A stretch of DNA of 64,000 bases, taken from assembly GCA_963739135.1 (NCBI GenBank), contig CAVTZG010000020.1, forward strand, positions 124,001 through 188,000, in the 5' to 3' direction. Position 1 is the first letter of the stretch, and every line of letters begins with the position of its first letter. Below, piece after piece: positions 7,910 to 16,931 of this stretch. This DNA comes from Palsa-504 sp963739135. GTDB taxonomy: Bacteria; Actinomycetota; Actinomycetes; Streptosporangiales; Streptosporangiaceae. Under the pieces are notes generated by a model. It worked only from the letters and a program-made list of their open reading frames with translations, was not told where the DNA came from and made no database searches. Made by a program: the position numbers and the translations under genes.

Positions 7910-9223
7910 ATGACGAATCCGGATGCCCCGTACCCGATCAGGCCGGTGAGCCAGGACGAGTTCGACGCCTACCACCGCGTCGACATGCATGCCTTCCACG
8001 GCTCGCCGATGACCGAGGACGACAAGCAGAAGATCTTCTCGCTGATGGAGTTCGACCGCAGCCTGGCCGTCTTCGACGGCCCGACGCCGGTCGGCACCGC
8101 AGGCGCCTACACCTTCGACCTGTCCGTGCCCGGGCCCGGGACGCTGCCCGCGGCCGGGGTGACCTGGGTATCGGTGCTTCCGTCGCACCGGCGGCGCGGC
8201 GTGCTGCGCAGCATGATGCGGCACCAGCTAGCCGACGTGCATGAGCGCGGCGAGCCGCTGGCCATCTTGTGGGCCTCGGAGTCGGTCATCTACTCGCGGT
8301 ACGGCTACGGCCGGGCCATGTGGCACGCCGACCTGCTGCTCAAGCGGGGCGAGGGGACGCTGGCGCCGTGGACCCCGCGCGATCCCGGCCTGCGCCTGCG
8401 GCTGGTCGAGCCCGAGGCGGCCCTGACCGAGCTGGCCAAGGTCTACGACGCCGTACTGCCGTCCCGCTCGGGTGTGATCGCGCGGAACGAAGCGTGGTGG
8501 CAGCGGACCGTCCACGACCCCGACCAGGCGCGGCAGGGCGTGACCCCGCTGCACTGCCTGCTGGCCGAGGACGACAGCGGCCCGCGCGGCTACGCCCTGT
8601 ATAAGGGGCAGCCCAGCTGGGACCGCGAGACGTCCCTGCCCGTCGCCGAGCTCACCGTGCGGGAGCTGGCGGCCGCCGATCCGGCGGCCGCCGCCGCGAT
8701 GTGGACCGACCTGCTCAGCCGGGACCTGACCGCGGAGTTCCGCATCCGGTCCCGTCCGGTGGACGACCCGCTGCTGTTCCAGCTGGCCGATCCGCGCCGG
8801 GCCCGGACGCGGCTGAAGGACGCGCTGTGGGTCCGGGTCACGGACGTGCCGGGCGCGCTGGCCGGGCGCCGGTACTCCAGCCCGGTGGACGTGGTGATCG
8901 AGGTGCGGGACGAGCTGCTGCCGGCCAACGCCGGGCGGTGGCGGCTGGCCGCCTCGGGCCCGGCGGACGGTTCCGCGGACGGTTTCACGGGCGGGTTCGC
9001 GGGCGGTTTCGCGGACGGTTTCGCGGCGTCGTGTGAGCCGGCGGGTTCGGCGCAGGCTGACGTGGAGCTCGACGTGACCGCGCTCGGGGCGGCCTACCTG
9101 GGCGGGACCGGGCTCGGCGGGCTGGCCGAGGCCGGGCTAGTGGAGGGGCGCCCCGGAGCCGTCCGGCAGCTCGCTGCCGCACTGGCCTGGGAGCCCGCCC
9201 CCTGGTGTCCGGTCGACTTCTAG
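7910..9223 (+). CDS. Eis-family GNAT N-acetyltransferase
   Basis: Enhanced-intracellular-survival (Eis)-like acetyltransferase: an N-terminal GNAT domain, a second GNAT-like domain and a C-terminal SCP2-like domain. Family members acetylate aminoglycosides or lysine side chains. Seen: WVSVLPSHRRRGVLRSMM (acetyl-CoA loop), YSRYGYGRAM (the conserved Tyr region) and a C-terminal Phe (WCPVDF), whose carboxylate is catalytic in Eis. The ATG at 7910 follows CGAAGG. The SCP2-like domain has a Gly-Phe-rich repeat (GFTGGFAGGFADGF), another tandem expansion. The last 87 bases overlap the convergent MFS gene. The physiological substrate is not predictable. Confidence 0.88.
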   Translation: MTNPDAPYPIRPVSQDEFDAYHRVDMHAFHGSPMTEDDKQKIFSLMEFDRSLAVFDGPTPVGTAGAYTFDLSVPGPGTLPAAGVTWVSVLPSHRRRGVLRSMMRHQLADVHERGEPLAILWASESVIYSRYGYGRAMWHADLLLKRGEGTLAPWTPRDPGLRLRLVEPEAALTELAKVYDAVLPSRSGVIARNEAWWQRTVHDPDQARQGVTPLHCLLAEDDSGPRGYALYKGQPSWDRETSLPVAELTVRELAAADPAAAAAMWTDLLSRDLTAEFRIRSRPVDDPLLFQLADPRRARTRLKDALWVRVTDVPGALAGRRYSSPVDVVIEVRDELLPANAGRWRLAASGPADGSADGFTGGFAGGFADGFAASCEPAGSAQADVELDVTALGAAYLGGTGLGGLAEAGLVEGRPGAVRQLAAALAWEPAPWCPVDF

Positions 9224-10561
9224 TCCTTCCGTCGGTCCTTCTGCGGGTCCTTTTTCGGGTCCTTCTCCGGCTCCTTGTTCGGCTCCTTGTTTGGCCGGTG
9301 CCTCCGCAGGTCCTTCCGCGGGGACGTCGCGCAGCCGGCGTAGCGGGGAGAAGAACACCCAGAACCCCGCGGCCCAGGAGCCGGCGAACCCGATCCACAG
9401 GGTGGGGCGCACGCCCAGCAGGGTGCCGAGCACGCCGCCCAGCACGCCGCCGAGCGGCAGCGTGCCCCAGACGACCCAGCGGACCGCGGCGTTCATCCGG
9501 CCCAGCAGCCGCGGCGGGCAGATGGCCTGCCGGTAGCTGACCTGCGCCACGTTGTAGACCACGGCGCTGAAGGCGAACGTGGCCATGCCGACCGGGAACA
9601 GCGCGACCCGCCAGCCCGGCTCGGCCAGCGGGATGAGCAGCTGGGGCAGGCCGAACACCAGCATCGAGAACCAGATGATGCGGGCCGAGCCGATGGCGGC
9701 GGCCAGCCGGCCGGACAGCACCCCGCCGGCTACCCCGCCCAGGCTGGCCACGGCGATGAGCAGCCCGGTGTCGGCGGGCCTGACGTGCAGCACCCGGACC
9801 AGGAACAGAATCTCCAGGGCGGTGGCCATGCCACCGAACAGGTTCGCGGTGCCGGTGCAGGCCACGATCTTGCGCAGGATGGGGTGGCGCAGCACGAACG
9901 AGAGGCCTTCGGCGATCTCGGCCCGCAGTCCGGGCCGGTGCTCCTGGCTCTGCTGGTTCCGCGGCGGGGGCTCCTCGGGGGCGCGGATGGCCATCAGGGA
10001 CGCCACCGACACGGCATAGGAGACCGCGTCGGCGGTCATGGCCCCGGCCGCGCCGACCAGGCCGACCAGAGCGCCGCCGATTCCCGGCCCGGCCACCTGC
10101 GCGAACGACTGCGTGGCGCCGAGCTTGCCGTTGCCGTCCACCAGGTCCTGCTTGGCCACCAGGACCGGCAGGAAGCTCTGGTAGGACACGTCGAAGAAGA
10201 CGGTGCACACCCCGGCGGTAGCGGCCACGACATACAGCTGGGCGAGCGTAAGAACGCCGAGCGCGGCGGCCACGGGCACCGAGCCGATGATGACCAGCCG
10301 GGCCGCGTCGCACCAGATCATCAGCCGCCGCTTGGGCCGCCGGTCCACCAGCGCCCCGGCCGGCAGCGCGATCAGCGCAAAGGCGACGGTGGCGGCCGCG
10401 GTAAGCAGGCCGACCTGCAGCGTGGAGGCTCGGAGCACGATGACCGCGGTCAGCGGCAGCGCGAGCTGGGTGATGGCCGAGCCCATCTCGCTGACCGTCT
10501 GCCCGCCCCACAGCAGCAGGAAGTCGCGATGCCGCCACAGGCTCCGGGTCGGCTCAGCCAC
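9137..10561 (-). CDS. MFS transporter, enterobactin-exporter/multidrug type
   Basis: Major facilitator with about 12 hydrophobic segments. WRHRDFLLLWGGQTVSEMGS at the start and the loop ALVDRRPKRRLMIW are typical of the actinobacterial MFS_3 group, which exports siderophores or drugs. The GTG start at 10561 gives 474 residues. The C-terminus is a long polar tail with repeated Glu-Gly-Pro blocks (GAEQGAGEGPEKGPAEGPTE), outside the transport fold. Its 3' end overlaps the Eis-like gene on the other strand. Substrate unknown. Confidence 0.88.
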   Translation of the reverse strand: MAEPTRSLWRHRDFLLLWGGQTVSEMGSAITQLALPLTAVIVLRASTLQVGLLTAAATVAFALIALPAGALVDRRPKRRLMIWCDAARLVIIGSVPVAAALGVLTLAQLYVVAATAGVCTVFFDVSYQSFLPVLVAKQDLVDGNGKLGATQSFAQVAGPGIGGALVGLVGAAGAMTADAVSYAVSVASLMAIRAPEEPPPRNQQSQEHRPGLRAEIAEGLSFVLRHPILRKIVACTGTANLFGGMATALEILFLVRVLHVRPADTGLLIAVASLGGVAGGVLSGRLAAAIGSARIIWFSMLVFGLPQLLIPLAEPGWRVALFPVGMATFAFSAVVYNVAQVSYRQAICPPRLLGRMNAAVRWVVWGTLPLGGVLGGVLGTLLGVRPTLWIGFAGSWAAGFWVFFSPLRRLRDVPAEGPAEAPAKQGAEQGAGEGPEKGPAEGPTEGLEVDRTPGGGLPGQCGSELPDGSGAPLH

Positions 10562-10624
10562 GGGCCCACTTTGCCCGGCCCCGCTGTGGTTGTCCAACGG
10601 GAATCCGCGGGGCAGGATGGCCGT

Positions 10625-11026
10625 ATGCCGACCATGAAGGTGACGTCCAGCGCGGCGATGCGGGCCAGGGACGTGTCCCGGCCGCAGGCCGAGGACGTGG
10701 CCTGGGCTGAGGAGGCGGAGGCCAGCGCGGTCAGGCCGGCCAGCGGGGCGGGCTCGCACGGTGCGGCGGGCTCGCACGGTGCGGCGGGCTCGCACGGTGC
10801 GGCGGGCTCGCACGGTGCGGCGGGCTCGCACGGTGCGGCGGGCTCGCACGGTGCGGCGGGTTCGGCCAGTGCGGCGCGGCCGGCCGGCGTGGCGGGGCCG
10901 GCCAGTGCGGCGGGGAGTCCGCCGAAGCCGGAGGGTGCGGGGACGCCAGAGCGGTCAGTCGGCCGGAAGGGCCGATTTGACGGCACGCGCAGGCGCCGCA
11001 GGGGCGGCGCGGCTGGGCGCGCCTGA
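10625..11026 (+). CDS. small hypothetical protein with SHGAAG repeats
   Basis: I do not recognise this gene. It is divergent from the MFS gene across 63 bases. The 133-residue product has an ordinary-looking N-terminus (MPTMKVTSSAAMRARDVSRP, then EDVAWAEEAEA), six perfect SHGAAG repeats, an Ala/Pro-rich segment and a basic tail (RRRRRGGAAGRA). No membrane segment or signal peptide is visible. The N-terminal 36 residues are the part most likely to be conserved. Alternative: a non-coding GC-rich open frame, although the in-frame 18-base repeats and the good start position argue for translation. Confidence 0.5.
   Translation: MPTMKVTSSAAMRARDVSRPQAEDVAWAEEAEASAVRPASGAGSHGAAGSHGAAGSHGAAGSHGAAGSHGAAGSHGAAGSASAARPAGVAGPASAAGSPPKPEGAGTPERSVGRKGRFDGTRRRRRGGAAGRA
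10751..10858. repeat. 18-base tandem repeat, six copies
   Basis: Unit GGCTCGCACGGTGCGGCG repeated six times without change, encoding GSHGAA. Identity between copies indicates recent expansion or strong homogenisation. Confidence 0.9.
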
Positions 11027-11143
11027 ACCGCCACCGCCCGCATACGCCGCCCGGGCCCAACCCGATCCTCACCAGCACCACCAGTCACGACATTAACTTT
11101 CTCGCGGTGGATTCGGGTTTCGCGGTTGATCCGGGGGACTACA

Positions 11144-13047
11144 GAGGCTGTCGCGCAACTCTAGGGTCTGGGGTGGCACGTCAGTGCTATGGCCACGGCA
11201 CGCCATGCCGAGCCCCGCGCAGCGCCCGCAAGCCGCTCATCCCCGGGCCTGCGGCGGGCTCTGAACAGCAAGAAGCGCCCGGGACATCAAGTACGCTGCG
11301 CCTGGGCAGTTCAGTGCTCGCTGTGGATGGTCTTGTGTCGCGGCGGCAGGGCTGTGGATAGCCGGGGACTGCGGGCGGGGTCAGGCCGCGGCGCGGATTG
11401 CGGCGCGCTGCCGGGCGGCGATGGCCTTGAGCAGGTTGTGGCTGATGGCCCATAGGTGCAGTTCGAGGTCGGTGCTGGCGCCGCGGTAGTTCAGGTGCCG
11501 GCCCAGGCGGGCGAACAGCTGGGCGAAGACGGGCTCGATGATCGCGCTGCGCTGCTTGTACAGGGCTTTGCCTTCGGGGGTGTCCAGCCGGGCGGCCATC
11601 TGCTCCCACGATGGCATCATGGCGGCGGGGGCGTATCCGGCGGTGCTGCGGCCTGTCTGCCGGGACTCGCGGGTCAGGGCGACGTACAGCTCGGCCTGGC
11701 AGTCAGCGGTGAAGTTGGCGTCGCTGGCGTACCCGGCATCCCACAGGGCCTTGCGGATCGGGCTGGTGATCCCGGCGGCGGCCAGCACCGCGCCGGCTTT
11801 CGCCAGCAGCGGGTGCAGCGCGCCGGTATCGGACGGGCTGTCGTGGGTGCCGATGGCCAGGATCACCTGCTTCTTGCAGGCGATGGCCTGGGCGTTGTAC
11901 AGCTGGTCGAAGCCGCCTTTTTTCAGCGGCATGACCCGGCTGCCCGGGTCGGTGAGGTTGACCTTCAGGTCCGGGGCCGGCGCGGCCGCCGCGGCGGCGG
12001 CGGCCCGGGCGGCCTTGTCGCGCAGCCGGGCGGCCACGGCCTGCACGCGGCGCACGTCCCGGTTGTCCTGCGGGGCCCCGGGAGCCGCGCCGCGGGGGTT
12101 CTTGCCCGGCGGGCACGCCGCCGCCCGCGCCGCGTAGGCGTCCGCTTTGGCGGCTGCCACGGCGAACAGCCGGACTGCTTCTTCCTCTTTGCCCGCGGCG
12201 CGCCCGGCGAGCCGGGCCGCCCTGGCCCGCTGCTTGTCCCCGGCCTGCTGCGCCCGGGCCGCGGTATCGGCGTCCAGCCGGTCCTTGGCCTGGCGGCGGC
12301 GAGCCAGGGTCTGCGCCGTCCGCTTGCGTCCCGTCCCGGTGCCGGGACCGCCCGGTCCCGCGTCCCGCGGCCCCGCGCTGCCCGCCGCATCGGCGGCGTC
12401 GGCGGCCAGGTGCTGCTCCACCCACAGCGCGACCTCCGCGGCGATGACCTCTTCCAGCGCGGTGATCCCGGCGTCCAGGCCGGCCGCCGTCACGTTGGCC
12501 GCCATCGACGCCGACGCCTTCACCTTCGTCCCGTCCCCGGCCACCACATCCACGCTGACCAGGCCCTCCCGCGCGCACGCCGCCACCGAGGACGCCAGCA
12601 GGGCCTTCAGCTCCCGCTCGTGACGGCCGGCGAACCGGGCCGTCGTGGCATGATCGGGATGCAGGTTCCCGCAGATCACCCGGGCCCCTACATCATCGAA
12701 GGTGGCCATCTCGATCCCCCGCGAGGACCGGATCCCCTTGCAATAGCAGTACATCACCAGCGTCACCATCATCGCCGGGTCATACGGCGCCTGGCCCTGC
12801 CCGTCGGCCCGGTACCGGCCCTCAAACCCCGCCAGGTCCAGGTCGGCGGCCAGCTCCAGCAGCGCCCACGCCAGATGCCGGGCCGGCAGCCACTGCCGGG
12901 CATCCGGCGGCATCAGGTACCCCTGATCCGCGCTGTCAGCCTTCCTGAAATACCGTCCCATGACAAGATTTTCCCAGGTCAGGACACATAAAGCCCGCCG
13001 ACACGCGGCCCTTGACAAACTAAGACAAAGAGTTGTGCGACAGCCTC
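11144..13047. mobile_element. IS1182-type insertion sequence, complete, 1904 bp
   Basis: Terminal inverted repeats GAGGCTGTCGCGCAACTCT (11144-11162) and its complement (13029-13047) differ at one base. Both ends are flanked by TACA (11140-11143 and 13048-13051), consistent with a 4-base target duplication. Outside this lie GGGGAC and GTCCCC, so the undisrupted target would be the hairpin GGGGAC-TACA-GTCCCC. It holds a single transposase gene. Confidence 0.88.
11381..12961 (-). CDS. IS1182-family DDE transposase
   Basis: Catalyses movement of the surrounding element. The 526-residue protein has the family's N-terminal domain (PARHLAWALLELAADLD; YDPAMMVTLVMYCYCKGIRS), a catalytic Asp in VDVVAGDGTKVKAS, a long Ala/Arg-rich central insert, a second Asp in DAGYASDANF and the final Glu in RSAIIEPVFAQLFARLGRHL. 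I chose ATG 12961 (MGRYFRKADSADQ) rather than the in-frame ATG at 13018, which lies close to the inverted repeat and gives an atypical N-terminus. The frame is intact, so the element may be active. Confidence 0.92.
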   Translation of the reverse strand: MGRYFRKADSADQGYLMPPDARQWLPARHLAWALLELAADLDLAGFEGRYRADGQGQAPYDPAMMVTLVMYCYCKGIRSSRGIEMATFDDVGARVICGNLHPDHATTARFAGRHERELKALLASSVAACAREGLVSVDVVAGDGTKVKASASMAANVTAAGLDAGITALEEVIAAEVALWVEQHLAADAADAAGSAGPRDAGPGGPGTGTGRKRTAQTLARRRQAKDRLDADTAARAQQAGDKQRARAARLAGRAAGKEEEAVRLFAVAAAKADAYAARAAACPPGKNPRGAAPGAPQDNRDVRRVQAVAARLRDKAARAAAAAAAAPAPDLKVNLTDPGSRVMPLKKGGFDQLYNAQAIACKKQVILAIGTHDSPSDTGALHPLLAKAGAVLAAAGITSPIRKALWDAGYASDANFTADCQAELYVALTRESRQTGRSTAGYAPAAMMPSWEQMAARLDTPEGKALYKQRSAIIEPVFAQLFARLGRHLNYRGASTDLELHLWAISHNLLKAIAARQRAAIRAAA

Positions 13048-13149
13048 TACAGTCCCCTAAATCGACCGCAGGACCGGAATCAACCGCGGAAATGGGGCGG
13101 CTGGTGCGGGTGTGGGGTTTCCGGAGCGTCAGGAGGAGTTTCCGGAGCG

Positions 13150-13623
13150 TCAGGAGGACGGGAGGGGCGGCAGCTCGCCGGTCTTCTCGTAGTCGGCGAT
13201 CTCGGCTATGCGCCGGGCGTGCCGGGGCTCGCCGGAGAACGGCGTGGACACGAAAATGCGGGCGAAGCCGATGGCCTCGTCCACGCTGTACATGCGGGCA
13301 CCCAGGCTGAGCACGTTGGCGTCGTTGTGCTGCCGGGCCAGCTGGGCGGTCTCGTCGGTCCAGGCCACCGCAGCGCGGATGCCCGGGATCTTGTTGGAGG
13401 CGATCTGCTCGCCGTTACCCGAGCCGCCGATTACGATGCCCAGGCTGCCCGGGTCGTTGATGACACCCTGCGCGGCCCACATCACGTAGACCGGGTAATC
13501 ATCGCCATCGACGTAGGTCTCGGGCCCGCAGTCCACCGGCTCGTGCCCGGCCCCGGACAGCCACTCGATGAGGCGGGTCTTGAACTCGAAACCCGCGTGA
13601 TCAGATCCCAGGTATACGCGCAC
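13150..13623 (-). CDS. rpiB: ribose-5-phosphate isomerase B
   Basis: Interconverts ribose-5-phosphate and ribulose-5-phosphate in the pentose phosphate pathway. The 157 residues match the RpiB/LacAB fold: N-terminal VYLGSDHAGFEFK, the phosphate/active-site loop GIVIGGSGNGEQIASNKIPG, then AQLARQHNDANVLSLGAR. The Cys found at the active site of many RpiB proteins is replaced by Ser in GGSGNG, as in the actinobacterial branch where another acidic residue is used (recalled knowledge). It is on the same strand as, and just downstream of, the broken DsbA-like gene. The IS lies about 100 bases beyond its 3' end. Confidence 0.93.
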   Translation of the reverse strand: MRVYLGSDHAGFEFKTRLIEWLSGAGHEPVDCGPETYVDGDDYPVYVMWAAQGVINDPGSLGIVIGGSGNGEQIASNKIPGIRAAVAWTDETAQLARQHNDANVLSLGARMYSVDEAIGFARIFVSTPFSGEPRHARRIAEIADYEKTGELPPLPSS

Positions 13624-13669
13624 GGGGTCAGTCTGCCAGACCCGGGGCGCTGGCCTACCGGCAGGAGGG

Positions 13670-14285
13670 TCAGTCGAAGATGGGGTCGCGGGTGCGGGAC
13701 CGCTTCAGCTCGAAGAAGCCGTCCGTGCCCGCGATCAGCAGGACGCCGTCCCACAGCCGGCCCGCGGCCTCGCCGCGCGGAATGGGCGACACGACCGGCC
13801 CGAACACCGACAGCTCGCCGACCGAGATGACGGGCGTGCCCACGTCGTAGCCGACCCGCTGGATGCCCTCGGCGTGCGAGGCGCGGACGGCCGCGTCGTA
13901 TTCGGTGGAGTCCATCGCGTCGGCCAGCGACGCCGGCAGCCCGGCCTCGGCCAGCGGCGACGACGGTCTCACGGTCCCGCGGCGCCTTCTCGAGGTGGAA
14001 CCGGTTGCCCAGCGCGGTGTACAGCGGCAGCAGGACCTGCGGGCCGTGCGCCTGCTCGGCCGCGATCACGACCCGCACCGGGCCCCAGGCCGACTTCAGG
14101 CCCTCGCGGTACCGCTCAGGCAGGTCCTCATTGCCTTCGTTCAGCACCGCCAGGCTCATCACGTGCCAGACCGGCTCGACCTGGCGGACCTGCTGCACCT
14201 CGAGGATCCAGCGTGAGGCGATCCACGCCCACGGGCAGATAGGGTCGAACCAGAAGTCGACACGCGTAGGCTCCTGCTGGGTCAT
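13670..14285 (-). pseudogene. Rv2466c-like mycothiol-dependent nitroreductase, frameshifted
   Basis: Thioredoxin-fold protein of the DsbA/FrnE superfamily close to Mycobacterium tuberculosis Rv2466c, a mycothiol-linked oxidoreductase. The 5' frame gives DFWFDPICPWAWIASRWILE and AWGPVRVVIAAEQAHG. The 3' frame gives LAEAGLPASLADAMDS, VGTPVISVG, FGPVVSPIPRGEAAGRLWD and FFELKRSRTRDPIFD. The frames switch near 13958-13978, with ETVVAA on one side and LAEAG on the other. Removing one base or adding two joins them, and nothing else is missing. The active-site motif is CPWA, with a single Cys. Either a sequencing indel or a recent inactivation. Confidence 0.87.
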
Positions 14286-14402
14286 GCGTACTCCTTATTA
14301 CCACGAGTAACACGGACTTCCGCTGGCCCCCGGCACCGTCAACCGCGCGGCCCGGCCGTGAATTCCGGTCGGGCCGGCCGATACCACGAAGGGAAACACC
14401 CG

Positions 14403-16931
14403 GTGACATCGAACTTGACTCGCGACGAAGCGGCGGCTCGTTCGGCCCTCATCAAGGCCGTCTCGTACGAGGTGGACCTGGACCTGACGCGGGAGGGCGG
14501 CGAGGTGTTCGGCTCGGTCACCGTGATCAGGTTCGACTGCGCGGCACCGGGCTCGGCTACCTTCCTCGACCTGACCGCTCCCGCGGTGCGGGAGATCACC
14601 CTGAACGGGACGCCGGTCGGCCTGGACGCGTTCGACGGCGACCGGGTCGCGCTGGACGGCCTGGCGGCGAGCAACGTGCTGCTGGTGGCGGCCGACTGCG
14701 CCTACTCGCGCAGCGGCGAAGGGCTGCACCGGTTCACCGACCCGGCCGACGAGCGGGTCTACCTGTACTCGGATCTGGAGACGTTCGACGCGCACCGGAT
14801 GTACGCGTGCTTCGACCAGCCGGACATGAAGGCCAGCTACGAGCTGGCGGTGACCGCCCCGGCGGACTGGGTGGTGGTCTCCAACATGGCCCCCGAGTCG
14901 AGCCTCGAGGACGGCGCGGCGCGGCGCTGGCACTTCCCGCCGACGCCGGTCATGCCGACCTACATCACAGCCTGCGCGGCCGGGCCCTATTACGTGGTCC
15001 GCGACGAGCACGACGGCATCCCGCTCGGCATCTACTGCCGTCAGTCGCTGGCCGAGTATCTCGACCCGGACGAAATCCTGGAAACCACCCGGCAAGGCTT
15101 CGACTTCTACCACGGTTCGTTCGGCATAAAATACCCCTTCGGGAAATACGACCAGCTTTTCGTGCCGGAATTCAAAGAGGGCGCGATGGAAAACGCGGGC
15201 TGCGTCACTTTCCTGGAGGCCTACATTTTCCGGTCGCGGGTCACCGATTTCGCCCGGGAGGCGCGGGGCGAGACGATCCTGCACGAAATGGCGCATATGT
15301 GGTTCGGCGACCTGGTCACCATGCGCTGGTGGGATGACCTGTGGCTGAACGAGTCCTTCGCCACCTGGGCGGGCACGCTCGCGCAGGCCGAGGCGACCAG
15401 GTGGACATCGGCCTGGACCACGTTCGCGCAGCTGTACAAGGCCTGGGCCTACCGGCAGGATCAGCTGCCTTCCACCCACCCGATCGCGGCCGACATCCCC
15501 GATATCGAGGCGGTCGAGGTCAATTTCGACGGGATCACCTACGCCAAGGGCGCCGCGGTGCTCAAGCAGCTGGTGGCCTATGTCGGGCGGGAGAATTTCC
15601 TGTCCGGCGTGCGGAAGTATTTCGGCGCACACGCGTGGGGCAACGCGACGCTGGCCGACCTGCTGTCCGCGCTGGAGGAAACCTCGGGCCGGGACCTGAC
15701 CTCGTGGTCGGCGGAATGGCTGCAGACCGCCGGGGTGAACACGCTGCGGCCGTCTTATGAGCTGGATGCCGCGGGCCGGTTCACCGAGTTCGCGGTGGAG
15801 CAGGACGCCGCCGCGACGCACCCGGTGCTGCGCTCGCACCGGATCGCGATCGGCCTGTACGACCACACGGAGGCCGGCCTTTCCCGCCGGCTGCGGATCG
15901 AGGCCGACGTGGCCGGCCCGCGCACGGTGATCCCGGAGCTGGCCGGGCAGCCCCGCCCCGACCTGGTGCTGGTCAACGACGACGACCTCACCTACGCCAA
16001 GATCCGGCTGGACGAGCACTCGCTGCGCGTGCTGGTCGACAACTCCATCGGCCTGTTCACAGACTCGCTGCCCGCGGCGCTGTGCTGGTCGGCGGCCTGG
16101 GACATGTGCCGGGACGGCGAGATGGCGGCGCGGGATTACGTCCAGCTGGTCATGACGGGTGTCTCCTCGGTGGCCGACATCAGCGTGGTGCAGACGCTGC
16201 TGCGCCAGGCCGGCCAGGCCGTCCGCCGGTTCGCCGACCCCGGGTGGCGGGAGACCGGCCTGGCCCTGATGGCCAGCTCGCTGCGTGAGCTGATCGCCGG
16301 GGCGGCGGCAGGCTCGGACGAGCAGCTGGCCTACGTCCGGGCCTTCGCGGGTGTGGTCGGCTCCGATGACGACCTGGCCTTCCTGGCCGGGCTGCTGGAC
16401 GGCTCGGTCCGGCTCGACGGCCTCACCGTGGACACCGACCTGCGCTGGGCGCTGCTGATGCGGCTGGTGAGCCGCGGCCGGGCCGGGGCAGCCGAGATCA
16501 AGGCCGAGCTGGCCAGGGACGCCACCGACGCGGGCGAGCGGCACGCCGCGTCCTGCCGGGCCTCGATCCCCACGGCCGAAGCCAAACGGGAGACCTGGCA
16601 GGCCCTGGTCGCGGGCCAGCTGACCATCGCCATGTTCCGGGCCACCCTGGGCGGCTTCGCCGACCCGGACCAGCCGGAGCTGATCGAGCCGTACCGCGAG
16701 GACTATTTCGGCGTGGTGGGCGACGTGTGGCGTGACTGGTCGTCGGCGATGGCGCAGGACTTCGTCAGCGGGGCCTACACGGCATGGGCGATCTCGCCGG
16801 AGACGGTCGAGGCGACCGACGCCTACATCGCCGGGGCACAGCCGCCCGCCGCACTGGAACGCCTGCTGATCGAGGGCCGGGACGACGTGCTGCGCGCGCT
16901 GCGCTGCCAGGAGCGCGACCGCCAGGGCTAG
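14403..16931 (+). CDS. pepN: aminopeptidase N, M1 family
   Basis: Zinc aminopeptidase that removes N-terminal residues from peptides in the cytoplasm. The 842 residues carry the exopeptidase motif GAMEN (260-264), the zinc site HEMAH (294-298) with Glu317 in WLNESF, and the downstream Tyr region ITYAKGAAVLKQL. A C-terminal ERAP1-like helical domain follows. GTG 14403 is preceded by GAAGGGAAA at a suitable distance. It diverges from the frameshifted Rv2466c-like gene across 117 bases that must hold both promoters. A long antisense open frame over the same span (14298-17105) is composition-driven. Confidence 0.95.
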   Translation: MTSNLTRDEAAARSALIKAVSYEVDLDLTREGGEVFGSVTVIRFDCAAPGSATFLDLTAPAVREITLNGTPVGLDAFDGDRVALDGLAASNVLLVAADCAYSRSGEGLHRFTDPADERVYLYSDLETFDAHRMYACFDQPDMKASYELAVTAPADWVVVSNMAPESSLEDGAARRWHFPPTPVMPTYITACAAGPYYVVRDEHDGIPLGIYCRQSLAEYLDPDEILETTRQGFDFYHGSFGIKYPFGKYDQLFVPEFKEGAMENAGCVTFLEAYIFRSRVTDFAREARGETILHEMAHMWFGDLVTMRWWDDLWLNESFATWAGTLAQAEATRWTSAWTTFAQLYKAWAYRQDQLPSTHPIAADIPDIEAVEVNFDGITYAKGAAVLKQLVAYVGRENFLSGVRKYFGAHAWGNATLADLLSALEETSGRDLTSWSAEWLQTAGVNTLRPSYELDAAGRFTEFAVEQDAAATHPVLRSHRIAIGLYDHTEAGLSRRLRIEADVAGPRTVIPELAGQPRPDLVLVNDDDLTYAKIRLDEHSLRVLVDNSIGLFTDSLPAALCWSAAWDMCRDGEMAARDYVQLVMTGVSSVADISVVQTLLRQAGQAVRRFADPGWRETGLALMASSLRELIAGAAAGSDEQLAYVRAFAGVVGSDDDLAFLAGLLDGSVRLDGLTVDTDLRWALLMRLVSRGRAGAAEIKAELARDATDAGERHAASCRASIPTAEAKRETWQALVAGQLTIAMFRATLGGFADPDQPELIEPYREDYFGVVGDVWRDWSSAMAQDFVSGAYTAWAISPETVEATDAYIAGAQPPAALERLLIEGRDDVLRALRCQERDRQG

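Noticed and set aside
15113..15132. Similarity between pepN (CGTTCGGCATAAA) and 52410-52422
   Set aside because: Only 13 bases are identical, and one copy encodes conserved PepN residues; most likely chance.
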